NCBI GenBank assembly: GCA_964035575.1
Contig: OZ037889.1
Coordinates: 186,001-250,000 of the forward strand
Direction of reading: 5' to 3'
Source: Rhynchopus sp. YZ270_cl-10
Lineage: Eukaryota; Euglenozoa; Diplonemea; Diplonemida; Diplonemidae
Length of the DNA: 64,000 nt
Shown here: in pieces, positions 22,258 through 33,172 of the stretch
Layout of the letters: each line of letters opens with the position of its first letter
Numbering within the stretch: the stretch's first letter is position 1
Notes under the pieces: model-generated
What the model was told of the DNA's origin: nothing
Seen by the model: only the letters and a program-made list of their open reading frames with translations
The model's database searches: none
Position numbers and translations under genes: made by a program

Positions 22258-22314
22258 ACACGGTGGAGTCCGCCCAAAATGGGCGGACCCTTTTGGGTTT
22301 GACTCCACCGTGCA
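22258..22314. repeat. Perfect CACGGTGGAGTC hairpin
   Basis: Arms CACGGTGGAGTC and GACTCCACCGTG enclose nested CCCAAAA/TTTTGGG and CGCCCA/TGGGCG pairs, giving a long hairpin of about 57 bp. The same hairpin is at 20866-20917. Confidence 0.7.
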
Positions 22315-22648
22315 GGCGGGAAAAAAACAAAATACACATGAAAAACACTGGCGTTGGTACGTTGTCAGTACAACCGCTAAGCAAACGAATAACATAAACA
22401 AAAAAAATTTATTTTCGAAAGAGAGATAGAGTTGCCCACCCGGGCAACTCCTCTGTTGTTGTTTTATATAATAGTACGCACAATGATGAGCGATGAACCG
22501 AATCCAATTATTGGTTTGGTCTTCCACATAATACTGTACACAAAAGGGGGAAAAAGGGGGGAAGAAAAAATCGCACTTCACATACTTAGTCACCCCCCGC
22601 TGTGAATGTATTGTGGAGCAGCAAAAAAAAAGAACTTTATTTGATTTT

Positions 22649-22698
22649 TGAAAATTTGGTTGTATTAGTGTAGCCACCCTAGAGTGTGCTCTACTATA
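22649..22698 (+). repeat. Family E repeat
   Basis: GAAAATTTGGTTGTATTAG start, GCCACCCTAGAGTGTGCTC middle and CTACTATA end. Nearly identical to the copy at 15039. Confidence 0.65.
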
Positions 22699-23401
22699 AG
22701 ATTTTTTTTTAGACTACCATCACCGGATAGCAGCAATTTTTTTTTCTTCACAGGATCCATAAAAGTGGGGCAAAAAAGAGAATATTTTGACATCACTTAT
22801 TTGTCATTCCAATGCAAAAGAACGTATTTAGAAAAGATGGGTCACAGCCTCATCTATAGTCCGCTTTTGAAGATACACAACAACAAAAAAGAAAGTTTAT
22901 AAGATGATTCTCAACCTCTCGGTTGTACCCTTTTCAAAGGGTACAACGGGGGACGAGGAGTTATGAGAGGAATCGGTTGATGGTTTTGAAAAATGATAAA
23001 CATTTTCCCGTATGACATTTTTCCTTTTTTTTTTGAATAATTGATAGAGTGCAGACACCTCGCTTTTTTATCGGGGTGTGCTCCACGATTTGTGGGGGTA
23101 AAAAAAAAAAAACTCCCCATCCCCTTTTGGCGTTGATGAACGTAGTGTCAAAAAGACTTGGTGGAGGGAGAACCGCAAAGGGGGGCTTTATAGTGATAAA
23201 AGAAACCAACGTCTTTTAGGGAAGGGGTGAAACGCACTAAAGTTAAAGAGAGAGAAGAAAAAGAGACGTTGAAAAAAAAAAAAACTGATCTCCCACTGAA
23301 GATTTTTTGTTGCTCGGTTTAATGAGCAAACTCAACGGAAGAAAAAGAAACGTTTCTGAGACGACCATAAGCCTCTCGTGCTTAGTGATCTAAAGAAAAA
23401 A

Positions 23402-23624
23402 TTCAATGGTGCTCCGGGAGGGGTCGATATTGACAGGTCGCTGACAGGTCACTGACAGGTCACTGACAGGTCACTGACAGGTCACTGACAGGTCACTGAC
23501 AGGTCACTGACAGGTCACTGACAGGTCACTGACAGGTCACTGACAGGTCACTGCCACAGGGACTTTATACACACCACCCCTGATATTGACAGGTCGTTGA
23601 CCGACTTCCGAAAGCACCATTGAA
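23402..23624. mobile_element. Foldback element carrying an 11-bp minisatellite
   Basis: A 223-bp unit bounded by TTCAATGGTGCT and its exact reverse complement. It encloses eleven 11-bp units of TGACAGGTCAC at 23431-23551. An isolated ATTGACAGGTCGTTGAC near the right end suggests the array grew from a unit already present in the element. No target duplication is evident. Confidence 0.75.
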
Positions 23625-24885
23625 GGTACTCAGACACAGTTTGGCAGCCTATGGCTCAATCCAAAAATTCCTATAAATCCTAATAGAACATAATACTGTG
23701 ATAAGGTGCATTTATAACGTATGCTTTAGCCACCTTTTTTCAAAAAAAACAGAACAGCTGAAAATCCGACCAGAACTGACACACGTTTAACTAAACCGGA
23801 GAATTTCCCCGATATTTTTCCGTTTCTTTTTTTTTTTCAGAAGATAGAACACCCAAGCTACCATAGAGTAGTGGTGATAGTTGCATCTCTCTGACTATTT
23901 TTCCTTCTTCTTTTCCCCCCTTTTTTTTTAAAAAAAATTGCTAACGTGTAGATAGAACTCCACACAGTCGCTTTTTTTTCCTGTAAATATAATTTGGTTG
24001 TTGTAAATTTATTGGGGTGCTGGGGGAAGGTTTTTTAATTGTGGCGACGACACAAAAAAGGGGGGGCAGCAGTCTTCACTGCAGCTCAGGCTAGGGCTGT
24101 TTGACGACGGGGGTGATGTAACACATTTTCATTGAAAACTATTTTTTCTTCTTTTTTTACATGTTTGCTGCATCGACCATAACTCACCCCCAAAGAGGTA
24201 AGTTCGGTACTCAATGCTAACGTTTGTTGCAAAAAGAAAGAAAAGAGGAAAAAAAGAGGGGGGTAAAAAAAAAAAAAAGAAGCAAGGATGATTCCAGACA
24301 TCACATCCTGCAGGAGGTGGTCTGAACATTGTTTTTTTTTTTCTCATTTTGCCTATTTTGGTTCTTTTTTAAATTTTTGATGAGTTATTCGGAAAGTACG
24401 GTTGTAGATTATTTATTTTTTCTCCTGACTTGAAAACTTTCTGCCTTTTTTGATACAATTTGTCCCTTATTTTTTTTCTTCAAAAGGCGAATTGTTTATT
24501 TCGTTACAAATGCGAGGTGGGGGACGGGGTATTTTTTGAGGTAAAGATAACTTTTTTTTTTTGTGTGGTTTGCATTTTTTTCATTTTAGGTAAAACCTAC
24601 AAAACCAATACACTAGGTAATGGTCAATATGTCTGGCCCACACCTGAAAAATAGACATTTTTCTCTCTCTCTTAGCTTTGCAGCGTTCATAGTACATTCT
24701 CCTCTCCACCCCGATACTTTGTTATTCCACCCAAACTCCCCAGGCAGGCGGACTCCGCCACACAACCGGACCCAATTCCACTTCACCTAGGTCCGGCAGG
24801 AGTTCGACGCGGCTAAAAAAAAATTTTTTTTCGGGGTTCTCTCGAAATCCCAGGAATGAGCTAAGTTTTTTTTTTTTTTGAAAAA

Positions 24886-24930
24886 TTGTTGGAATAGTGT
24901 AGTTGCCACATGCGCAAGCTCCACTGTCCT
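24886..24930 (+). repeat. Family E2 repeat
   Basis: TTGTTGGAATAGTGTAGTTG followed by CCACATGCGCAAGCTCCAC. It follows a poly-T run. Other copies are at 4786, 28063 and 57808. Confidence 0.6.
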
Positions 24931-25611
24931 GTTTTTTTTTGTATTGCCACCGTTGTACAAATCTTCACTTTTTTTTTTAGCCCGCGGAACCCTTGATTAG
25001 GTTAAGGATAGATTGAGTGATAGGGTAGGATTCCTTTTGTACTATGAACAACTACAATTCAGTTATTTTGGAGAGAAAAAAATAGAAAAAAGAAAAAAAA
25101 AAGACACACTCTCTCTCTCTCTTGGAGACCACGTTGTTGTCGCTTGAAAATTTTAAAAAAGGTTTCCTCATACACATACTATTGTGTACGGGGGACAACT
25201 CCATACAGTAAAATGGTGTGTTTCGTTGGTAAGCAAGCACCTTTCAAAGAGTCAGCCACAACCCCTTTTGGCAGAGAAGCGAGGGGAGGGCTGACAGGGA
25301 GGTGCCGAAAGAGAGAGAGAGAGAGCATTGAGAAAAGAAATGAGGGAAAAAAGACCTAAGAAGAAGAGCAAAACTAATGATAAGCGTGCCTCTCGTGCAG
25401 GAGGTACACACATCTTAAAAAAAGGGGGGGTGGGGATGAAGTGGAACCTATTGTTTGACTCAGAATCCCTTAGAAGGGGAGAGGGCAAAATGACAACAAG
25501 GTTTGTACGTAAAGTGTGTAATAAAATATGTGTTGACATTTTTTTTTACTGCAATACGTCTCCCCACTGACTACCTCGCTGAAGAGAAAACCTCTTTGAG
25601 GCCAAAAAAAA

Positions 25612-25787
25612 AAGATCGGGTCTTTTGTTTGTGCGCTAAAAGCCGGGAAAACAAAAAGGTGAAAAAATGTGTTAAACTGAAGTACGGTTGTTGTGGTTAA
25701 TTGAGTACTCAAAGAAAACAAGCAAGCTTCTGTTTTTTTTCAATCCGTTTTGTTTTGCCCTGCAGCGCTGCCTCCAATCTTTTTAGA
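25612..25787. repeat. Dispersed repeat, pair of 13741-13884
   Basis: AGATCGGGTCTTTTGTTTGTG-type start and GCTGCCTCCAATC end, diverged from the copy at 13741. Same orientation. Confidence 0.55.
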
Positions 25788-27567
25788 ATTGACAACAAGT
25801 TGTTTTATCAAAAAAGAGAAGTTGGCAAGAGAAAGGCCTCGAACATTTTGAAGGCACTGTAAAAAAAAAGGGGGGGGGATTTTTTTGTAAGGGAAGGGTA
25901 AACGAATCTTCATTGGTGGAGGTTTGTTCGGCCACGTAGCACCTCAGACACGGTTTTGAAAGAAACGCGAAAAAAGAAAAAAAAAATAAAAAGTAGAAGT
26001 TCATAAAAAATAATCCCAAGCCTTTTGTGCTTAGCCACTGTAACTAAGAGAGAGGGTTGGTTATGCAGGATAAGCACATTTGGTTTCAAATTTTTTTTTC
26101 AAAAAAAATATTTATTTCTGCCTTCCCCTCGCAAAAGAAAGCATAGAATCTGACCTCAGGGTATGGTGAATAAAAGAAAAGAAAGAAACCCCTCTTTTTT
26201 CGCTTATCGCTCTGCAAAAAATTGTTGTGTTTTTTTTCGCTGTGTGAGGTCTGATAAGACCAATACTGAATGAAAAACAATTTGCAGGCACCTTCCGTCG
26301 ATTCTATTTCCTCTTGCTGATGCTTGGGATATATTAAAATAAAACACAAGGGTTGGAAGTGCAAAACGTCTCCCTGGACGAAAATACACCGAAAAGGAGA
26401 AAATGGACCACAATGTTTCACACGTCGAACACTTTTTTATATTAATTCTTTGTATCATTTTTACCCGAAGAAGGGGTCAAAAAAAAAATGGTTCGCTTTT
26501 ATTCAAACAAAATATTGATGATAATAATTGATTTTTGCGATAAATATTTCGAATCCTTTTTTGCTCTGCAAAAAAAAAAACAATTCGTTGAATGGCACTG
26601 TGGAGTAAAAGCTGTATTTTTTTGTTTACACTGTATGAGTACAGTACCCTATTTTTTTCGCCTGCGGCGCCAATTTTATATTATTTAGCAAAGCTTGCTT
26701 CTGAATCTCAGTCTGCGCTATTGCTGAAGACGGTTGGGGTTATGTCATACACACAAAAAAAGAACGTAAAATATGGGTGGAAATAGTAGGTTCGATGAAC
26801 AGAGAAAAAAAAACAACTTTGATTGCACCCTCGCGTAGTCACGTAGTGTATACACATATACCTTGTCTTCTTGCGATGCTGCTGATGTGATCCCAAACAA
26901 CAATATTAAAACACATAAAAAAAAAAAAAATTGGAAAAAAACAAATGAAAAAAAATTCGATGAATGGTAGTCAAACATCTTTAAAAAAAGAGAATAAATG
27001 GATCAATTCCAAAGAGAGGTGATAATGGGGGTTTATGAAATTTTTCGTTGTTGTTTTTTTTTTATTCCTACAAGCGTAGCTTAAAGGAGAAATAGTTCCT
27101 CAGATACGGTCGCCAATCCACCCCTCAAACAGGGTAAATTGAGCAATCAACGAAAAAACCTTTTTTCCTTTTACTTACCTATCAGAGTTACTATTTTTGC
27201 TTTATGCTCCAAAGAGAAGGGACAGGAGGGGGGAAAAGAAAAAGAGGGGAGAAAGACATAATGAAGCAGAACGAGCAGACACCATTTGGCCCTCCTTTTT
27301 TTGCCTTTTCATATTTTTAACTTTATTTTTTCAAAAAGATGATCAGCGATCTTCTTTGTGATTTTTTAGGCGTTTTTTTTTTTTTTTTTGGTTGCTTTTT
27401 GTTAATATGAATGCATGGTTGGGTCCAAAAAAAGTATCAGAAAAAAAAAAATTGAAATATTGGCATAAAGCGTAGCCACCCGAGGATGTGCTCTACTATA
27501 TCAACCAATTTATTTATTCGAAGAAAAGAAGAAAGAAAAAAAAAACCAGTTTTTTTTAAAAAAAAAT
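25788..27567. other. Gene-free, degenerate repeats
   Basis: No gene seen. A diverged family A copy lies near 26008-26038, and a family E fragment near 27447-27500. The rest is A/T tracts and microsatellite-like DNA. Confidence 0.4.
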
Positions 27568-28007
27568 TGAAAACTTGGTTGTAGTGTAGTACACACCCGA
27601 AGATGAGCTATACCGTCTTATTATCAGGAAGGTGTGAGTTGGTAAATATGCAGGTTGCTCTGACTTGAGACTACCCGGCCAACTGTAACAGTTTGCTGTG
27701 AATTTAGTTTGTTTTTTTTTTTTGTTTTTTTTTATAAAGAAAATGATGGTATGAATTGAGATATAAAAAAGGGAAAAAAAAGGAAAAAAAGAAACCTGCA
27801 AAGATGAACGCGCCTCTCACGGCACATACATCTTCCTGGAGGGGATAGGGGGAAAAAAAAAAGGAGGGTTTTGATGGAGGGCCTGGTGATATTTTTTTTT
27901 CCTTTGGTTTACGGATTTAATGAGCACTATGCGAATTGGTTTAATACCCTTTTGGTTTGCCAAGTAAGGGTATGCTCGCATTTTTTTTTTTTTTTTTGAT
28001 AAATTGA

Positions 28008-28121
28008 AAACTTGGTTGTATTAGTGTAGACACCCGAGGATGAACTCCACTATAAAAGATAAATTGTTGGGGTAGTGTAGTTGCCTCGGTTGTGTTGCCA
28101 CAATCGTGCAATCTCCACCTT
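28008..28121 (+). repeat. Family E and E2 copies side by side
   Basis: A family E copy (28008-28054, ending CTCCACTATA) is followed within about 10 bp by an E2 copy (28063-28121). Another E copy is at 27568-27621. The adjacency suggests E and E2 are subfamilies of one element. Confidence 0.6.
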
Positions 28122-28441
28122 TTTTTTTTTTTTTTGGATCGACAATCAATTTATATCTGGTATAAAGTGATTGTGTAATTCATGAGGCCTGATTATATTT
28201 TTCGATACACTGAAAACGGTCACGTAGTCCGCAGCTGTTTTTTTTTCCCCCTCGTACATTGTTCCATCAGGAGAAAAGATTGGAGCGATAAAGTTGACCT
28301 CGAAGAGAACAGCCCGCTCGTGACAGTGTACCTTGGTACCTGACCAAAAAAAAAAAAAAAAAATCCCCCACTCCGTTGTTTGAATTGACTGACAAACCAC
28401 CGCCCATCACATCTGTCACAAAAAAAAAAAAAAAAAAAAAA

Positions 28442-28650
28442 CACGGGTCGGGAAATTGAATTGAATTGAAATTTTCATCTTTTTTTCTCTTTTTTTCCTT
28501 TTTTTTTCAGGATTTTTCAAAGATCTCAAAGATCTCGAGAGATCCTGAAAAAAAAAGACAAAAATCCTGAAAATCTTGATTTTTTTTTTTTTTTCTCCCG
28601 AGATTCTCGAAAAAAGACAAAAAAAGACAAAAGATCTTTCCCGACCCGTG
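28442..28650. mobile_element. Miniature element with 14-bp perfect inverted ends
   Basis: A 209-bp unit bounded by CACGGGTCGGGAAA and its exact complement. The interior folds around AAGATCTCGAGAGATC. It sits in poly-A, so a target duplication cannot be judged. A related palindrome lies near 40446-40535. Confidence 0.6.
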
Positions 28651-29899
28651 AAAAAACAAATAAATAAATAAAAAAGTATTTTCATAAAAAAGAAAAGTTG
28701 ATGAAGATAAGGCTGAGCCGCACTCAGTCACCTCCCCAAAGAAACGTCTGTTGATTAGCTATTGCACTGCTACCATATAGGTAAAAGGAGAGTGAAGGTC
28801 GAAATAAAATTGGCACGAGCCTGAAAAGGGGTTTTGAAAAAAAGGGTGTTTTTATGAATCCTAAAAAAGAAGAAACACAGAGAGAACGGTTGGTAATAAT
28901 GACCGCTCTAAAAAGGGGATAAAAAGAGGCTACAAAAAGGCTATAAAAAGAAAGAAGAAAAAAAAGGATCGTTCAACAAGAGGGGTGGGTTGGAAGCGGA
29001 TCGTGTATTTAACAAAAATGCATTCTGAGGCCGATTTTTTGCAGCGTCGTGCACGAAAGGCGCTACTACTGCAAAACGATGTAATATTGTATCTACCGTA
29101 ATCGTAAGATTTTAAAAATGTTCGTCCGTAAAAAAAAAATACTGTGGTCGTTGATGCAGGCACCTCCAACTGACCCACTGTACGCTGTCAGCCATCCGGA
29201 TGAAAGCAAAAAAAAAAGGTCGAACTTCCAGAGAAAAAAAAATCCTGAAAAGGTCGAACATTATTACGGTCAATACTTTCTACGATTGTGGTAACTCTTT
29301 TTAGACACAAATCTCTTTCTCGTGTGCTCTAATATTGTGTCATATACTAACTATTCTACTGAATAGATGGTATAATAGGGTGCACTAAATGTACCCAATT
29401 TTTTTGTTTTTTTTACTTTATGTGGATTGTTTGTTTCTGATACAGACAAATCTCTGTCTCATATGCTCTAATAGAAACTTTCGGCAACAACGGAACACTG
29501 CACAAGGGATGGGGGGGGGAAGAGGGGAGGGGTGATAAAAGAAAATGATGAAAAAAGAAGCCTTTTTTGGCATGATAATTCTAAGCCCCTGCTTAGTCAC
29601 ACCCTTTTGGAGAGAAAATAAAAATAAAGTTGAGTGGGAAAAAGCGGAGGTAGAGGGTGGGAGTGGTGGAGGGGGGTGAACAACAACCGGCATTTCTTCG
29701 ACAAAATAGAGAGAGGGAAAGAAAGAGAGAAAAAAGGAATTCAAGAAAGGAACCTTTTTTTTTATTGTGTGAAATGGGGGAAGGGGTTACCCAGCAAAAG
29801 AGAAGTTGAATAAAATAATGAAGTGTGTGAAAGAAAATTAAAAAAAAAAGACACAAGTGGCAAAAGTGGCAAAAAAAAAAAAAAAAGAGAAGTTTGTCA

Positions 29900-29930
29900 G
29901 ACGAACCTAAGCTTTTCGTGCTTAGTCACC
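29900..29930 (+). repeat. Family A short hairpin repeat
   Basis: GACGAACCTAAGC, TTTTCGT loop, GCTTAGTCACC. The stem is intact. Confidence 0.65.
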
Positions 29931-30481
29931 TGAACGAAATAAACGAAATAAAGTGAAGAAAAAACACGAATCGAATTCGGAAAGAACGACACAAAACTGA
30001 CTTAGATTTTTTTTTTGGGGGGAGGTTTTTTCCATAGAGGTCATCTCGAAAGGGAAGGAAAGCATTAACACAACAAAAAAAGATAGTAACGTTTGAATAC
30101 GAAAGAAGAGAAGAAGAAGATAAAAAAGCTTCCCATCGACCCTCCTTCCTTCACTTTATTAGGGGAGAGGGGGGTGTTTTTTTGTATGTCCTACACTAGG
30201 AGAGAGATTCCCAACAGGGAGTGATTCAACTCCCCTGGCAAAAAAAATTTTTTTTTTGACTCCTCGTTTCCTGACACACAACCCTCCCTCACCCTTATGA
30301 GTTCCCCTCCTCCTTCCCCCCTGTTTCTCTCAAAGATATTTTTTTTTACATTTTTGAAAGATCAAAAAAAGAGGTTTCGGAATTTTCATTTGACAATCAC
30401 CCACTCAATGGTGAGCACTTTGTCACACCCTAAAACGTTCCCTGAAAGGATCTGCGTGGTCGTATCCTACACCTTTTTTTC

Positions 30482-31129
30482 TCAGATATCCAGATCACTG
30501 AAGAGTTCAGACATAAATTCCCCCTTTGGGCTAGTTGAAGCTGCGGATCCATTGTCAGTGTTTGAGGTTTTCAACCGCAGCTCCTGTGTTGCGAGCATTC
30601 TTTTCAAGGCAACGATCTTTTCTGTGTTGCACAGCTTTGTGTCCTCGAGTGCCCGCACCTTGTGCTCCAACAGACGTGCTTTGTGAAGGTGTGTTTGGGT
30701 TTCCCCGGGGATCTCAAAAAAGGGCCTGCAGCTGGTCACCCGCCTGCGTTTCAGCAAGGCTGCGAGCTCGCTCCGGTCGCGGGAAACGTTAATGCCGCCG
30801 GCCTCCACAGCGCGGAAGAGAGTTTCGATCTCTATACGCTTCGAGGTGATTTGCTCCTTTTGTCTGGAAACCTCGGTTTGGAGAGTTGAGATGTCGGCGT
30901 CGCTCTTTTCCGCGTCAAGCGATCCTATCACGCTGGTTGTAGTGCACAACGACACATCCGATAAAGTGTTCGACACGCTAATAGGCGACAAAATAGGAGA
31001 TGCCGCCTCCTGTGTTGTAATCAGCTCCATCACATCCACCTCGGGGGTTTTGAAGTTTGACGCCAACGCGCAAGTCAGTATTTCACCTTCATCTGGAAGG
31101 GTAGAATCCTTTACACAGCAGTTTCCCAT
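30482..31129 (-). CDS. MGNCC-start lipid-anchored coiled-coil protein
   Basis: Single-exon frame of 215 aa. The ATG at 31129 gives the start MGNCCVKDS, a textbook N-myristoylation signal (Gly2) with two adjacent cysteines for palmitoylation, so I chose it over the longer upstream frame. That longer frame would also read through a family D repeat. Residues about 85-120 and 155-190 are strongly coiled-coil. The tail ends in the acidic motif FMSELFSDLDI. A peripheral membrane protein, perhaps on flagellar or plasma membrane, is likely; a resemblance to ESCRT-III-type helices is possible but unproven. Upstream on the minus strand a C/T-rich tract precedes ACAAAAAAG and the ATG, a plausible trans-splice site. 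Confidence 0.7.
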   Translation of the reverse strand: MGNCCVKDSTLPDEGEILTCALASNFKTPEVDVMELITTQEAASPILSPISVSNTLSDVSLCTTTSVIGSLDAEKSDADISTLQTEVSRQKEQITSKRIEIETLFRAVEAGGINVSRDRSELAALLKRRRVTSCRPFFEIPGETQTHLHKARLLEHKVRALEDTKLCNTEKIVALKRMLATQELRLKTSNTDNGSAASTSPKGEFMSELFSDLDI

Positions 31130-31287
31130 CTTTTTTGTAACAGGGAAAAGGGTGTGGTTTGTCCCCAAAGGGGATGGGAGGTTGTGTTGCTCCTTAGGCC
31201 TGTGGTGTAGCCAGGAATGGGGAAAAAAAGAGGTGTGTGTTTTTTTCCTGTGAGGGGGTGGGAAGGATGAGTGAGGTGTGAAGTAGA

Positions 31288-31400
31288 GTTGAAATACAAA
31301 AGCCCTCTCGTACACAGTGTATCTTTGGCACAATAACCGGCTGTACCGTGGACACCCAACCATGCAGTCCGACATCCATTTCGTGGTTTGCATCTGATCT
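31288..31400 (+). repeat. Family D repeat, long form
   Basis: GTTGAAATACAAAAGCCC start, CTCTCG core and a 3' part with CAACCATGCAGTCCGACATC. It aligns end to end with the copies at 4478 and 60577. Confidence 0.65.
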
Positions 31401-32015
31401 GTGCTACTCCCGCTTCCACTACCGATCCACTCATCAGCCAGAGGAACGGATCATTGCAAACACAGGGACATGAATCCTGTGTGATGTAGGGTCCGGTTGG
31501 GGTCCTCTGCCCGTTTCGCAGTGTGGGAGGGGCTGTGGAGGAACCACAAACCCTGAGTCGCTAATTTGGGCGGATAAAAATAAAATAAAAGAAAAGTGGT
31601 CAAGTAAAGTGGATGGAAAACTGTGGAGGCGGTGAATTATATTTCAAAGACAAAAAAAAGGGGGGTGCGTTTTGCTTTGTATTGTGTTGTATATCTTTTT
31701 CTTATTTTTCTTCTGCAAAAATGGTACTGTTGTCGTTTGTTCGGCAATTTACATTTTTAAAAAAAATCACTCCCACACGCACAAGGGTGGGCGCAACTTA
31801 ATATTTTTACCGATGTTTAGTGCACACGGATCACTCACGTTTGTATTTTTTTTTCTCTTTTCTCCACGACGTTTTTTTCTTCTTTTTTTTTCTCACGATG
31901 TGAAAACGACGATATGTTGAGTTATGACTCACAAAAAATAAAATAAAAAAACGACGTTTACCACCCCGCGTTGGATTGGAGCAAAGGAGAAAGAAGAAAT
32001 AGAGGAAGTTCGATA

Positions 32016-32725
32016 CTGTAAAATCGTTTAATTTGTCACAATTTAATTAACTGATTTGAAATATCAGTCATAAATAAACTTTGTCACACCCTAATAATAT
32101 GTGTCACATTAAATGATGATTTAATTTATGTTTATGGTTATTTTTGTGTCTACTTTTTAAAGTACGCGATGCTTTTCGCTCCCTGAGTACAAAAAAAGTT
32201 TAAAAAAATGTTTCCACCTCACCTTCCCACTTTTGAAATGAGGGCAGTCTCTCAACTGTAACCTCCAAAACCCCTTCTTAGCATGTAGCCGTGCACCGTG
32301 ACGCGGACTACCCCTTTGAAGGTTCTTTTCTTCCTTAAAGTTGCTCTTAAGGGTTCAGGACGAACTACGTCTATACCTTCCGTAGTAAAGGCTTCGGCCA
32401 ACTTTGAATACAAACCCGAATTCTCCCACCTGGTGGGATTACTCGGCGATTGTCGACACAACAAAAAGTACTTTTCTGTTCTGTGTTCGTCTCGATGTCA
32501 GCCAGTAGAGAAAGCGTTGTCTCCTGTGCTCCGCACAGCCCCCTTTCAACCGTCTACAGCGTCTTCTCACACCTGACCACCCTTCCCACTACAGCCTCCC
32601 CATATGTGGTCCCAAAACATAATTAAATCATCATAAAAATGTGTCACTTATATAATATGTCATTTTGTCACCATTTTTGTCATTCTGTCACATTATCGTA
32701 AGTGACAAATTAAACGATTTTACAG
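32016..32725. mobile_element. TA-flanked Tc1/mariner-type element, non-autonomous
   Basis: A 710-bp unit with inverted ends CTGTAAAATCGTTTAATTTG (perfect for about 24 bp) flanked by TA at 32014-32015 and 32726-32727. Inner flanks carry repeated GTCACA/TGTCAC motifs. The centre (about 32336-32462) is a family F copy in the reverse orientation, so the transposon has captured or was invaded by that repeat. No transposase frame is seen. Confidence 0.75.
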
Positions 32726-33172
32726 TAGTTTTTTTCTTCTGTTTTTTTCAAAGAGTTGTGTTTCGAAAAAAAATTGGTTTTCTTTTTAAATTTTTCGCCA
32801 AAATCCAGAAGAGAGCGTCCCCCCTCGTTCCTATCAATAGAAAGCAAAGGGGTTTTTGCCCGTTCATCCGTTTGACGCACACAACTTCCCTGCCTCTGCC
32901 TCTGGGGAATAAAAAGAAAATTTTGGGTATTTTTTTTTCCACATCCTTTCCTTCTTGTTCTTCTTCCTCTCTTTTTTGACTCCACTATTGTTGTATCTTC
33001 CCCCACCTTGTTTTTCATTTTTTTTTTTTTATATATCTTTTTGCATTGACCCCATCCCCCCACCAATGTTTCTCTGGAATAGTTGCGGTTTCATATCGTT
33101 CTTGTTATTCCATTTCCCCATCTTTCCCCACTCAATTCCCCCCCGGGTTTCCCCTCAAACATAACACCCTTT

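Noticed and set aside
23431-23551. CRISPR-like array
   Set aside because: Units are contiguous 11-mers without spacers, inside a eukaryotic foldback element.
31130-31434. N-terminal extension of the MGNCC protein to 303 aa
   Set aside because: The extra frame reads through a family D repeat and lacks an acceptor; the MGNCC start is a far better initiator.
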